Part shown: positions 1-11,938 of the stretch, piece by piece | How positions within the stretch are numbered: the first letter of the stretch is position 1 | How the letters are laid out: each line of letters starts with the position of its first letter | Source of the DNA: Parelaphostrongylus tenuis | Taxonomy: Eukaryota; Nematoda; Chromadorea; Rhabditida; Metastrongylidae | Length of the DNA: 64,000 bases | Direction of reading: 5' to 3' | Assembly: GCA_019055375.1 (NCBI GenBank) | Contig: JAHQIW010007225.1 | Coordinates: 62,001-126,000, forward strand | Program-made: the position numbers and the translations under genes | Notes under the pieces: model-generated | Seen by the model: the letters and a program-made list of their open reading frames with translations, nothing else | Databases searched by the model: none | Told to the model about the DNA's origin: nothing

Positions 1-3000
1 CCTTCTGGGAGAGAACCCCCTTACATAGAGAAACTGCAGACGTAATATTTATACGCGCCGTCACGTGATAAAAACTGGCTCAAAAAAGTTATCGGGCATT
101 TTCAAAGACAGTTTCATGATCTACTTGATAGTGTAAAACACTGAACCACAAACATCGCTGCCCGATTCAAACTATGGTGAAATTTTGTTAACGTTTATCA
201 AAATAAACATGGGAAAAACGCCGCCTTTTCAACTTCCTAACTTTCTTTTGTTTGCCTGGTTTATTTCTATCAGCAGATGTGATGTGAAACATGGCAAGAT
301 GCTGAGATATAAGCAAAACTTGGAACCTAAGGCGGCTTGAAATTTGCGACATTACTATTAAGGGGTAGTTAAGCGTAAAATCAAGTCCAAAACTGTTATC
401 TCAACGACGGCTGCAGCTTGACTTAGTTTTATGCTGACTTGTTTTACCGCAAAGCAAGTGCATCGGTGGCATCGTGAGTGGCAAGTGAGCACCCGAAAAC
501 GATAATTGGTGGTTCGCAGCCGCCTGAGGTTCCAAGTATTGCGCGAATCTCAGCATTCTTGTGACTACACTCATCGAAACACCGAGGCTTTCATCCTATG
601 AATACATCTAGAGATGATAATGGGATATTATCATTCACACTGTAAATGCTTCTGCTTCATACTACAATAAAAACTACTCTTCTGATAAGAGTATGAAGCT
701 CATCCGCTTAATCCTCCTTCCTATCCACAAGCTTTTATGCTGAGGAATTCCTGAACTGGGTAGCTATTTTGAATTTCTCAAGCTCTTGTGGCTTGAAATG
801 CGTACACAATGTCTTTTAACATTATCCCAACTCAACAATATTGTAAAATGTCTATGAATTTTGCCTAAAGTGTTCGAATTTCGAAAGTTGCTTTGAAAAA
901 TCTTTTTTTTCTACTTTCTTCCTGTCGTGTGTAACGTTTTCTACAATATGCCATGTATACTTCCGAGAAAGATATCGCTTCTTGTCAAACGAATGCGTCA
1001 CAAACCGAATGAATAGTTTTACAAGTTTTGAGAGTTCGTCAAAAAACAGAAAGCCAATATCGACAACAAGAAGCATATGATACAAAGGAAACTTTGAAAG
1101 CCTAACTATTTCCTTCACGAGCAGTGATGGATGCGACCACTCTGGAACAAAATCGGTTCATGTGTGAGTAACTCAACAAGCAGTTATGGAATAAAATATA
1201 ACGAAGAAGAAAGAACAGAATCAAGAAATGGGAAACATAAAATACAGAAAGAAAGCGTGGAACAAAGTATAAGAAGTCACCTGGCAAAATTACGCTCAAC
1301 CAAAACCTTTCTAAGCTGCGAATTTGTCGACTCTGAGTTGAAAAAAATCGAAATTGGTCGCAAGAATGTGAGCTGATATAAGCCTTTTAACTTCTCATGC
1401 AGATCCAATCTGATTAAACTAAATTGAACCAACTAAGATGAAGTAAAAAAAAAAACGAAAAGATTTGACAAGAAGGCAAGGCATTTGGAAGAATTACGGC
1501 AGTTTTGACGGAGCTTTCGCTATTGTTACAGAGCAAGCGTAGCATAGAATTAAAACGCAAGTTGAGAAGACTAGAATAATTATAATTGTTACTATTCTCA
1601 CACTGTGATTGATAATAGCAGAGCAGTTTTACTAGTTGTTCAATTCTCATGTACAGAAATAACTTCATCCCACATTTAGGACCAGTCAAATTGAGATCTT
1701 TGCAATTTCTATTCATAAATTCAGGTAGGAACAAACGCATGCAATAACAGAACTCGGAGAGTTATTGACAGATACTTTTTCGCCATAAATACGTAAAAAT
1801 AGAAGGCTTATGAAGAGAAAGTATGTTGTTCTTCGTACCCCTCAGTAAGCAAAGCTCACTTGGCAACTGACGCTGGCCTCGCGTGATGGAGACTTAACTG
1901 GTGTCAGCTTGAGTGATTTGGTGATAAGCGGATTACAACTTGTTTTGAAATCGGAAACCTGCGTGTAGCATGATGTTTACAAATGCTCAATAGTACACGC
2001 AAGGTCGTCGCATAGATAGACATCCTATGGTAGTCCAGGCCACTCCATTTGGGATCGCTAAATCGGTAATAGAGTTGACAGCGAGGGTAGTAAGCCTCAG
2101 TTGAAACATCTGTTGACCACCACAAATTATTGAATACGCACGATAATCACACAATCGTCTCTAACCATGATTAATGATATAGAACACATGACGCATGACT
2201 GAAGAAATCAGCAAAACTAAACGTTTTACCTTTTATAGCAACTTCATAGGAATCGGAAGAATTCATAAGCCGCCGAGAATTCATATTTCCTGCATAACCA
2301 CTAAGTGGATACAAATATCTTTTTCCGATTGATGACATCAGCAAAATTTTTCAAATGCATTGTACGTGTAGAAGGAGCATGACATATGGATTCGTCTTAG
2401 AAAGATGATTAGTAGTTTCGAGGAAAAAAATCAATTCGAGATATGATGATTGACTGAGGGAAGATTTTTATCAACAAGGTTCAAAACGAGCTTAGTTTCA
2501 ATGGGTGACGACATCGCACAAAGAGGAAAGACTGTTCAGAAAAATAATTTATATAAAAAGCCTGTTTATTAAAGGCAAATCCTTCATGTCGTGTTTATGC
2601 AGATAATCCTTTTCGTACAGAACCATCAAGTAAATGAGCTTTAATAGAAGTATTCGTTGTACATTTGAACTTTGTGAGGTAAGCGTCGTATCAATCACGA
2701 GGAGAATTAAATGGAAGCTTAATTCCACCACTATTCCATGATCTAGCAACAAGCACTATTAACTCTAATCCTACTTGTAATGATGACAACTCAGACAGGA
2801 TTCAGACAGGGTTTAAGTCGAACGCGGTCCAGCTGCAAGCTGCAAAACATCGGTTTCCTATAACAGAAGCAATTTGAGCATATCATTAGTCGAAAAAACA
2901 TTCCTGTTCTCATGAGTCTATCATAGTTATTGCCCAGCTGAAATGTTAATTTCAAGAGGTACGTCGCAAAAATGTACTATTGCAGACTAAGAATAAAACG

Positions 3001-5098
3001 GAAGTGATCAATAAGTTCAAAAACAAATCGAGGACAAGATCAGTGCTCTGTGAGCATCGTCTAAACATGTTGTTCTCTCGGTGTTTATGTCGAAATAGGC
3101 GCAAAAGTTGGCACTCCTCGACTTCAGCACGCCCTCATTTGTTGTCAAGTGGATGTATCACATCTAAGGCGCTTTTATTAGCTTTTATGATTTCTATAAT
3201 TGCCATTTTGACAAGATCATGAAGAAACAGAAGCTATAAGATTACCGAATATCAACTAGACCTCAATATCGTCTCCGTACTTGGCCTGCTAAGTCAAATT
3301 CTTGGATTTGAACTAATTTGTAATATGCAAATCGGCATCCTGTGTTGAGCTATATAACTTCTTTTTCCAGAGCTGTCAGCAAAAAGGCAGTAGTCATTTT
3401 GCTCTGCCGTGCGTAAGTTCACCCGAAGTTCTTTCAAGTGCAGAAGTGTCGAACGTATAAAACGCCTCTGTGCAAAACAATTTGTACGCAAATATTCCGA
3501 GCCACAGCGCAGTGGTATCGTCGTCGAGAACATAGGCCATAAAGTGTAGTTGTCTAGTAGATTACATAACAAACTTTGATCAGCTCCTTTTCTAATAACG
3601 TTTTACACAAATGCTGTAGCTCTGCTACTTTAAGAGATTATTATGTGACCAACCAGCGATGCAGAATCTGTGGAGTTTTATTATTAGATTAATCTTGAAT
3701 TGATATTTTCATCATTTCACGCGACTCGTCATTACGTTTTACTGTGCGAATTCCAGTACTTCTCTCATTTAAAATGTTCTCTCGCATACATCGTGCACAA
3801 AGGACTTGTAACATTTTGCACGCCGTTCGGCTGCTACTTCAGAATATCGTTTTCATTACGAAATAACAAAATGCCGGTTGAGTCGACTCTCTCAGCAATC
3901 GAGGAGATAACCATGGTTCCCACGTGTGATGCAACAGACCGTATTCGGTGAGGTAGTCGAACCAATACCATACTTTTCGATAGCAACGCTACAGATCGCA
4001 ACGCTTAGTTCCCACCAATCTTCTGTCAATGAGGAAGAAGCCATCGAAGGTTTATCGCAAGGAGACTAACAAATTCATTGAAATGAGTTCATGCCAACTT
4101 TCGGATTTTTGCGAATAATTCGTAACTCAAGTGGAATAGGAATGGAGGTATGACAACAAAGTGGATGAAGTGAGGAAAAAGTAAGGTGGAGGAAGAAGAT
4201 GTATGAGTGACAATTACTCAACAACGGCTCGACTTCATACTTGAGTGAATGGGATTAGAAACAGCATAATCAGAGAATCCTTTGTGAGTATGTGAATGAA
4301 CAACGAATGGAGAGAGTGAGTGAGCTTTGAACGCTTACCACTCACTCACTACTGAGGGATGAATAAATCTCAGTCATTAGATGTCAAGCTATTATTTCTT
4401 CAATAAACTCGACTACATTCGATAATCCATAGTCAGCTTGGGATCTGTAGAACACTGGGTTATTTGGTTAGGATTTCGGTGAAGATGACGAAAGAAAAAA
4501 TCGAAATCTTTTACCAAAACGGAATAATTTCAAAGCAGATTATGTATTTAAAGTAGAGAATACTAGCGTATTTTCCAAAATCGTTTCGCTTCGTCATTCA
4601 AAGATGTTGTGAAAAGGGAAGAGCACGATTATAGCATTTTATTATGCTGACTGCTTCTAAGAACAGTCACATGGAGGAAAAAGAAAACAGGTGCATAAGC
4701 AAAGGCAGCAGATTTTGGAAAATCATCTGCAAAAGAGGAAAAAGTAGAGACGAGGAGTACTTTAAAGGCAAAACTTGCTAAAGACGTAAAGAGCTACTGT
4801 GAGGCGTTGTAAGGTTTCCGAAATGTTTATAGTCTTATTTATTTAGTTTTAATTTATTTTACGCACCCATTATCACATTTTATTGCGTGGAACCTACCAA
4901 GTTCGATTCTTTTTCGCGCATGCATCCTCAACAAAGATCTCCAAATTGCGCGTGTTGTTTCTACTCCTGTTTGAGAGATTCGCCTTCCTTATGAATGTCG
5001 TGGAACACTAGTCGGACAGATATTTTTGCAGTCTTAAGAATACTGAGCCTAGAACGTTTCCAAACAGTTGTAGGAAAGCAAATGTAAGTCCTGTCTGC
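1..5098. other. A+T-rich stretch with no recognised gene or repeat
   Basis: Open frames here are short (under about 110 codons), overlap on both strands and show no domain I recognise. One small inverted repeat lies near 4316-4352, where GAGTGAGTGAG is answered by CACTCACTCAC around a short loop. No TIR, SINE or ribozyme motif was seen. Introns or very decayed repeats cannot be excluded. Confidence 0.6.
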
Positions 5099-5911
5099 TT
5101 AGGAGGGAACGAATGAAAAACCTATCTCATACTATGGAAACGAACTATTCGTAGGAGTAGTAGTGACCATTCGAAGGCTAAGACTTGAGGCTACCTCCCC
5201 ACGTCGCTGGTTTTTCAAGACACTCCTTTATGTCGCTATAGTATCCAGATCAAAAATTATGTTTCATATTCGTATTTCGCTGCCATTTTTACCATACGTA
5301 TGATTCGCTGAAAGCCGAAAAGCAAATAATTATGTTGAATCTTGCTTTAATCGCTTTATCTGCAGTTTTTTCAGAACGAAGGAAAAATTCCGAACTGATC
5401 AACAAAATATCAATCGCTCCGCCCTGCCACGCCTCTTGTCACGGCCCTCGCCTTGCCGAATAGCTTGTGAACAACGTTACCAAATATGTAAACCCGGTTT
5501 TATTTTTTCTGTGACCGTATTTCCACGAATCGAGCACATCGCTAAAATCAGAAAACGTTACGCTATCAGAAGATTACTAATAGTCTGAAGAAAGAGCTCC
5601 GTGCGGTGAGGTTTAAAGCACAAAGCAAAAGACCAGAGGAGGTGAAAAAAAAATCCAAGAGCTTTCAAAGAGCAAACGCCCTTAAAGTTCCTAGAAGCTT
5701 GTGCTGTACTTTGAGTACTAGCACTCTGAGGAAGGAGTTTTGTTTAGCGAAATATAGGCGAGATAAGAAGAAAGCACGTGCTTTCATGAAAGATGATTTT
5801 ATCTTGAATGTTACAGCGTTTGAAAAATGTGTTTTGAAAACCGAAGAGCGAAGCTGTAGCTTCAAGTTTCACCTTTCAAATGGTTACTAATGCTCATTTG
5901 TTCCCTCCTAA
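5099..5911. mobile_element. TIR DNA element (MITE-like), about 0.8 kb
   Basis: The left end reads TAGGAGGGAACGAATGA and the right end, on the other strand, reads TAGGAGGGAACAAATGA, giving terminal inverted repeats that start at a TA dinucleotide. The left subterminal part (AATGAAAAACCTATCTC) matches the left end of the element at 6946. The interior near 5560-5830 is related to 59340-59580 and 17795-17990. A 94-codon frame at 5606-5890 lies inside but resembles no known protein and overlaps an antisense frame. The element is probably a non-autonomous element using a TA target site. The TA on both sides supports Tc1/mariner-type mobilisation, but the family assignment is inference. Confidence 0.6.
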
Positions 5912-6171
5912 TGAGAAAGAACCCAGATTTATTTTTAACAACATCATTCTATTGATTTGGCGAACAAAGACTATATGATTATCTATAAACATTTTGTCTC
6001 GCATATTTTCGAATAAAGTATGACCATCAGCAGAAAAATCTCTGATGATTACAATGAACGAGTTAATTTGATAATGTCGATGACAGTTCTCCCTGCTAGC
6101 GGAAAAGAATCCTAATAACTCTATTTTCTCTTATTTACTTCGTAATTCATCATTCAATTTCAAGGATACCG

Positions 6172-6400
6172 TTTAACACAGTGGTTAGGAGTTCCTTGCA
6201 ACACACACTTAGCGTATGTTTGTTCTCTTTCTCGAGATCGCCAGGCTTTCCAACCCTCGGACTCAGTAGTTTGGTACTCGACTTGTCTAAAAAGGAAATA
6301 ACACTGACCTTACATTGCTAGGCCGCCCCAAGCCATTCTCAGATATACATTCAGTCACCTCTGAAGATTCTTAAGAAAGGCGATTACGTGGCGTACCGTT
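6172..6400 (+). repeat. old, diverged SINE-1 copy
   Basis: The block starts with a D-arm-like ACAGTGGTTAGGAG and keeps the order of SINE-1 landmarks: a GACTTGTCT segment, CTGACC, AGATATACATTCAGTCACCT, and a remnant of the GGCGCATCCC region. It is far more diverged than the copies at 57684 and 19973. I found no target-site duplication and the ends are approximate. Confidence 0.5.
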
Positions 6401-6945
6401 TAGAAATTAATCGACATAATGGGTTTTATCCTCTCTTTCTCATCGTTTATACAGACATTCATTCTCTCTTTATGATAATATACTGATAAGATATGCGTAG
6501 TACAATAAGAGGCAAAATTTGTGATAGTCAAGCCAGGTGACGGTCATCAATGCAATTCTAGATCTCAGTGATGCTCTTGAGTTGACCAACGTCACCTTCA
6601 TAGTCCATTTATTCATAAGCCTATTCAAGCTTTTGTAGACTGCGGGCATCACTTCTAATAGACAAATTTAAGAAGACTTTTTCGCTGGACAGAGCTTTTT
6701 CGCCAAATTTGAAGGATCTCTTGAAAGCGTAAATCTCGTGGGTTTTAGTGCTATGCCTAATTTCTAAGGCCTCCTTATCGCATTGTGGTAGCCAAAAAAA
6801 AATTACAGTTTACCTTGAACCTCATTTTTTGCTCAGCCAGAATTCGTGGGTAGCTTTACACCAAATAGCAGCCATTCTATAGCTTAAATCTCGTCGGATT
6901 CGAAACTGAATTTGATATATAAAAAACTGTGGTACTTGTTCAATA
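6401..6945. other. no gene recognised; one solo TIR-like end
   Basis: The only recurrent sequence is TTTTTCGCTGGACAGAGCTT near 6668. Its core TTTCGCTGGACA also occurs at about 6973, 16090 and 61667, with a relative on the minus strand near 62315. It marks ends of a TIR family seen complete at 6946 and 31195. Confidence 0.4.
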
Positions 6946-7673
6946 TAAGGTAACAAATGAAAAACCTATCTCTTTCGCTGGACAGGAATTCTTCATCGGA
7001 GCGTTCGTTAATAATTGGAAAGCTTGAATTTCTGGTTAACTACCACGTGACCGCTTTTGAAAAAGGCTCTTTTCGACGTCGTTACAGAGGGTAAGCCTAT
7101 GCATTGTAAACACGCATTTTTCTCGCAAGACACAACTCTTTCATCAGACTAATAGTCATCATTCGATAGCGTAGGATTCAAGAATTTCAACGCTATGCTT
7201 ATTTTCTGGAAAGAGCGTTTTTGTGCAGTACATCAGAAGAATAAGATCGAGTTTCACACGTTCGGTTTGCTTGTTTACAGGCTATTTAACGGTCGGGGGC
7301 TCTGGTGGGTCGCAGGCGATGCGGCGGTCGTCCACATCAATCAGTTGGCGTTTTCGGAGAAGTGTGACTTATGTCATTCAATTAAGAATTCTTTCTCCGC
7401 TTTGAAAGGAATTTTATCAAACGCATGAATCTGATAGTAGAAGACTTTCTTTATACGTTCATATGCTTTTGCTTCTTCCAGCGAAGTAACAGTTAAATTG
7501 CACAGCCGATGTGAAGCATAATTTTAATTTGAATCTGGCAGCATTATAACAGGATTTTTTGAAAAACCGGCCACGTAACGAGTTAGCAAGAGAATTAAGC
7601 TTTCGAATAACTTTTAGCACCATAATGAAAATTTCCTGTTCAGCGAAAAAGATCGGTTTTCACTTGTCGCCTT
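6946..7673. mobile_element. TIR DNA element (TTTCGCTGGACA family), about 0.73 kb
   Basis: The left end (GTAACAAATGAAAAACC followed by TCTCTTTCGCTGGACAGGAA) and the reverse complement of the right end (GGCGACAAGTGAAAACCG followed by TCTTTTTCGCTGAACAGGAA) form terminal inverted repeats of about 45 bp. A left TA is visible, but the expected right TA is mutated. Two overlapping frames near 7195-7428 are not protein-like. The element is a sister of the one at 31195 and has no transposase. Confidence 0.7.
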
Positions 7674-7849
7674 TCCATGGAAGAAGATTACGTACACTTG
7701 AAGTGAATACCCTATTTCTCGATCGTTTAACCAGGCTTGTTTGTCAATATAAAGTGGAAATAAAAGCTAATGCTGATTAATCGGTAGAGCAAGGTCACTT
7801 CTGTAATTCTAAAAAGAGAAATCACGAAATTTCGGTATTTTTTTTCTTT

Positions 7850-8480
7850 TCCTTTCCCTTTTCTGTACTCTGTTTCGACCCTTTAGAAAAAGCGCACTTT
7901 TGGCCGCTTTCAGTGTTTTAGTACTCATTCGACAGCATTAATAAAAAGAATTTGAATGGTGCATTTTATTTCTAGAAAGGCGTTAATATTGCGCTGAGAG
8001 AGAGAAAACAAAGTTTTGCTTTTCAATGAGACATTTCTTGCTGACCAAAGGATTTCCTTCAAAGCTTTGACCGCCAATCGATGAACCAAATACCAAGGAT
8101 TCTAATAATGCTTTGGTTTTGAAAACACTTGTTGTTGTGCTATAGAAGCGAAAAGAATTGGGTTCCGCAAAACTGCACATCAAAAACATCATTAAAATCC
8201 CTGAGTTTTGATCTGTCGATTGATCGTCAAAATTCTCAACAAAAAGCTTTGATCAGCGAAAAATTCTTGAGTGAGAAGAAAATTTCATTTTTCCGCTCTC
8301 TGCGTATTAACAAACTCTTTTTGAAATAAAATATATCATTCAAATTCTTCAAAATTCAAAATTCAAATTTCAAAAACTCTCATTCAAATTCAAATGATCT
8401 GAGCTATCGAACGACTGTTCGAACGTTGAAAACGATCAGAAGATGCGTTTCTCTCGAAGGGTCGAAACAGGGCACGGATA
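7850..8480. repeat. large imperfect palindrome (foldback element), about 630 bp
   Basis: Reading inward from both sides the same landmarks appear in the same order: CTGTTTCGACCCTT, then AAGAATTTGAATG, then ATTTTATTTC, then TTAATA followed by a CGC...GAGAG block, then GACCGCCAATCGAT against GACGATCAATCGAC near the centre (about 8160). The arms are each about 300 bp with many mismatches. Both arms carry GGTCGAAACAG in outward-reading orientation, like the post-stem-II part of the hammerhead motifs elsewhere in the window, but no CTGANGA core is readable. The frames at 7983-8192 and 8129-8329 are mirror images of this palindrome, not genes. Confidence 0.75.
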
Positions 8481-9324
8481 ACGGAAAAGCACTGTAATTT
8501 CTCCGAGACGGAGAAAACATCTTTATGTGTATAGCAGAAATCGCGTATCCTAAAGGCAGCCGTTGAAATCGTTGGGCCTAACGCAATTTGAGAAGGGCAC
8601 GATTTTCGTTATTCATGTGAAAATTATTCCAACGTTTTTTGAAAAAATTTTAGGCTTCTTCTATCTTTTCCAACAGCCCGATTTCCTCTACACGTCCATA
8701 TGCTTTTGGTGTTCATATCTCTCAATGCAAGCAGTAATATTCTTTTTCAAAATCCAAATCTACTCTTAAAGTACCCGTTTTCAAAGTTGTTGAATGAGCT
8801 TTATTAGTTTAGTGAAAAGCGATTCAAAGACCCTAACCAAGCAAAAGAGGACTCAAGGTGCAAAGTAATTTTCTATTGGCTGCTACAACGCGTTGAGAAG
8901 ACTCTTTCAAAACTGTTGAAGCCTTACTGTTGAATTTACTTAGATCCAAACTATTGAATGGATTTCGAAAATGGGACAAGGGCTTTCTTTCCAAAAAATC
9001 AAGATAAATCAAAATAACGATGATGATTATGCTAGTCGAAGTGCAATATTGGAAGAACTAAGTGGGTGAATGAGCGCTTGAACACGAAAAATTCATGGAG
9101 ATATTTGATTCATTGATATCGGCCGGAAATATTATTGAGAGAAGTTGATGCAAAATTCATGGTGGATATTTGCATCAGCTTGATGCAGCTTTACATTTTT
9201 CACTGCAGGATGGAAATTAATGAATCTCATTTTTCTTGACGTAAGCAGAAAATCTCAGCAACTCAATATAGTAGACATTTAAGCGATAGGCATGGGAACT
9301 GAAACCACCAGAGAAGCGTATAGT
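8481..9324. other. no gene or repeat recognised
   Basis: A+T-rich sequence with only short frames. I see no TIR, SINE landmark or ribozyme motif. Confidence 0.5.
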
Positions 9325-9336
9325 ATATCTGACATA

Positions 9337-9594
9337 AGGGATAAAAAGGATAAAGCTCTCGGCGTTGATCAATCCCTGAGGGAAGCGCCATGCATTCGAC
9401 TTCAATTTTTAACTTCGTTTGAGGCGATTGAATGCACATCTGGCCTTTACAATGACTCGCGGTGGCCTCCCGCTGAACCGAGTCAGTGCTGCTTATCCTC
9501 CCAGACAGGTCTGAGACCTGTCTGGTACCAATTTACCGACCCCGGAGAGATGGATGGCTTGGTGAGCCATGAGCGCGAGATCGAACCAGTGACC
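9337..9594 (-). mobile_element. SINE-1 (tRNA-derived), 5'-truncated, with 12-bp target-site duplication
   Basis: On the minus strand the element runs from a pol III box B-like GGTTCGATCTC through the SINE-1 body (CTCATGGCTCACCAAGCC, GTCTGGGAGGATAAGCAGCA, GACTCGGTTCAGCGGGAGGC) to a tail with TTTATCC-type repeats. It is flanked by the perfect direct repeat ATATCTGACATA at 9325-9336 and 9595-9606, which fixes both ends. Compared with the copies at 57684 and 61967, the tRNA D-arm and box A are missing, so this is a 5'-truncated insertion. That is the expected outcome of incomplete target-primed reverse transcription driven by a LINE. The frame at 9292-9612 reads through it on the plus strand and is not a gene. 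Confidence 0.9.
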
Positions 9595-9606
9595 ATATCT
9601 GACATA

Positions 9607-10288
9607 CCATAAATAAATGATCAAATAATCTAAGATTTTGGCAAGCGCATTTGTATGCAACAAAAATTTTTGTAAAACTGTCCATAGCTCGGACCACCAT
9701 TTAGATAATATATGGTAAGAAAGGAACTAATGGCTTTCATGGAAGAAATTAAAATTTGAATTGTGTGAGCAAATTCGTGTCTAACTCGTCGTACGTACGG
9801 CAGAACCGAACAAAGTGGTCGAAATGATATTTGTTTGAGACTTATCACCAGGTCTTGAACAGTGATTCTAATGAAAGAGAGAACTTTATAGATAGAATCA
9901 CATCGAAAATATGAGGTACGAGATTCTAACCCGACACTTCTCTTTCTTTAGCTTAATTACAATGGTCATACTGACCCTAGCTTGCAGTAACAATTCTCAT
10001 AAAATTTTTTTCATATCAAGACTGATTCTTTCGCGTAGATTCGTCGTCTACAAAACCACACCTCAGTAATGAGAAAGATGTTATAAAAAAAACTGATCGT
10101 TTAGGAAATTAAAAGATTTCGACCGGAAATTTTCCAGATGTAGAATAAATCTAACAGCCACGTTCAAGGAAAAGGTGTTTGGCGCTATGCATTGCGATGA
10201 CGTGCCGATGTTCTCTCAGAAAAGTTTGACAATATTCTGTTACCTTCAGAGGAATGGAAGATGTGACTAGTTCATGGCTTGGGATTGA

Positions 10289-10291
<3 letters not shown>
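9607..10291. other. no gene or repeat recognised
   Basis: No coding signal, SINE landmark or inverted repeat was seen between the SINE and the TA microsatellite. Confidence 0.5.

Positions 10292-10323
<32 letters not shown>
10292..10323. repeat. (TA)n microsatellite
   Basis: An uninterrupted TA dinucleotide run of about 32 bp. Confidence 0.95.
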
Positions 10324-10327
<4 letters not shown>

Positions 10328-10452
10328 TGGCATGGCATCTCAAGGCAGTGCAACTCATAGTGATACTAATTCGCCTTAGGTCAAAAAAGGATCAGTACTT
10401 ATTCTGAAAATTTGACAAATTTAGAAGTGGATTTTTATTCAACATCAACATG

Positions 10453-10511
10453 AAAAACAATGAGCAACTACGGACAATTGGCTCTAATAGTTGTCCCTAG
10501 TCGCTCATTGT
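10453..10511. repeat. near-perfect hairpin
   Basis: AACAATGAGCAACTACGGAC is answered downstream by the inverted GTCCCTAGTCGCTCATTGTT, with a loop of about 16 nt between. It sits just upstream of a degenerate hammerhead-like core at 10520. I read it as part of a repeat unit, not a transcription terminator. Confidence 0.7.
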
Positions 10512-10515
10512 TTGT

Positions 10516-10550
10516 GGCCCTGAAGAAAGAAGGAGGTTGAAACGTCAACC
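10516..10550 (+). ncRNA. degenerate hammerhead-ribozyme-like motif
   Basis: The core CTGAAGA (10520-10526), the GAAAC box (10539-10543) and a GTC triplet (10544-10546) are present in the right order and spacing, followed by AACCGAATAAA as in the motif at 48243. Stem II is reduced to about two A-T pairs and stem I does not pair convincingly, so it is at best a dead copy. A chance match is possible. Confidence 0.3.
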
Positions 10551-10580
10551 GAATAAAGCCTATATGACAACTTTATCTTA

Positions 10581-11264
10581 GCATAATGGCGAAAGAAAAC
10601 AACTGTAGTAGGATCTTTGCAAAGATCTTCTTCTAGTTTGACAATCTGAGAAAATATTGATTATTTTTGTAAATGTGTAAATCGCATGGGGCTTGACTCA
10701 GTTCGTAAAAATGGCCAATAAACCAGTAAAGCGGCTTCGGAGAATGTGTAGTAGCCAAAATCTCAGTGACTTGTGAATGGATCGCTCAAGAAAACGATTA
10801 CAAACCAAATTTGTTCTCGAAATGAGGAACTCATGTGTAGGTGACTTTTGTGGCTAAAACTCTACGAAATTTCTCTAAATAACTCGTAGACCATTCACTC
10901 TCTAAAACTTTCTGTTATTGGCACATTTGAGACAAAGCTGATGCTTGAAAACATACGGAATTTTCTTAATGATATAGTACTGAAAGTTCAGAACTTTGCA
11001 GTTTTATTGAATAAATTTTGTTTTGTTGCCCTGAAGGATATACCCAGTTTTTGTAAATTATTCTTTAATTGTGAAATTTGTCAGAACTTAAGGTCTTAAG
11101 AAATCATAAATGAGATTTCAATTCTAAAATTCTCTGTATAAAGAAGCAAATACAAACATAAGCGATAAAATACGGAATATTATCGAATCCTTCTAGACGA
11201 TATCCTTCTTATCTACGTACGCGCTGCAATTACCTTAATGAACACACGACAGTTCATTTCGTAC
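10581..11264. other. no gene or repeat recognised
   Basis: A+T-rich sequence without a readable domain, inverted repeat or SINE landmark. Confidence 0.5.
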
Positions 11265-11570
11265 ACTCCAATAAATCAATTTTTATCATTTAAAAATTAC
11301 TAGCCAAGAACAATCGAGTGTACAACAGTGTCGACCTAGTGATTTCTCACTTGACCGAAATTGTGTGAATCGTTCATCGTAGTCTACTCTAAGTAGGGGG
11401 ACTGGAGCACCCCGAGAAGATTGACTGAAGACGAAGGGCCTGCCCGATGACGAGGCTGCTCAAGGCTTACGTGTATCAGGCTGTACAAGAGCCCACTAAC
11501 TGACCACATGACATATTTGCCCAAATAATAATTATGAGGTGCATCGAAATTTTTAACGCACCAGAATATG
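11265..11570 (+). mobile_element. PLE-type terminal-repeat fragment (ribozyme family 1)
   Basis: The block is colinear with one arm of the elements at 47550-48175 and 60685-61352: AAATTACTAGCCAAGAACAA, then TCGAGTGTACAAC, then the ribozyme region, then CTGTACAAGAGCCC and CACATGACAT, then CAAATAATAATTA. Only one arm is present here. A ribozyme remnant is at 11442-11485. Confidence 0.6.
11442..11485 (+). ncRNA. decayed hammerhead motif (family 1)
   Basis: By alignment with the copies at 60797 and 47612, the core reads ATGACGA instead of CTGACGA and the GAAAC box is lost (TTAC). The zero-loop stem III plus cleavage triplet (ACGTGTA) is retained. Two core losses mean it should be inactive. Confidence 0.4.
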
Positions 11571-11701
11571 CATTTTGTAGGTAATGATCATAGGCTTTAG
11601 AAATTTTGATGGTAATCAATAGAATATGCTATATATAGAGAGAGAATATACTATATCATATTTTATGGGATAATTTGATATTTTAATCTATAGATGGATC
11701 A

Positions 11702-11938
11702 CAAGGAGACCATGGCCGGGTGGTTGAGATGCCCGTTGCGGTGCAGGGTCGAATCCACCTCCCTCCTCCCCAATACTCTACAGCAGTCAATAACGGGCTC
11801 CCTATGAAACGCCCCAGCTTGTCTCTTTTTTAGATTGCAAGGAAACGTGCTCAATCAGTATTTTACGATTTTTAGAAAGAAGACGGAAAGACTACTCAAA
11901 TACCAGAAGTACTGGGATCCGCAGAGTGCAAATACTGC
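11702..11938 (+). mobile_element. SINE-2 (Ser/Leu-tRNA-like head) with 11-bp target-site duplication
   Basis: The element is bounded by the perfect direct repeat TAGATGGATCA at 11691-11701 and 11939-11949. Its head CCATGGCCGGGTGGTTGAGA matches the D-arm/box A of tRNA-Ser or tRNA-Leu type genes (TGGCCGAGTGG), and GGTCGAATCC follows as a box B. The body (AGCAGTCAATAACGGGCTCC, GATTGCAAGGAAACGTGCTC, AGTACTGGGATCCGCA) recurs at 19150-19415 and 24045-24310. At about 237 bp with no coding capacity and a clean duplication, this is the type copy of the family in the window. Confidence 0.85.

Noticed and set aside
9292..9612. 106-codon frame with a protein-like appearance
   Set aside because: It is the antisense reading of a SINE-1 copy; the same false peptide recurs at other SINE-1 copies (57674-57901, 62032-62262).
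10453..10511. Rho-independent terminator
   Set aside because: The hairpin lacks a following T run and the DNA is eukaryotic; it is better explained as part of a repeat.
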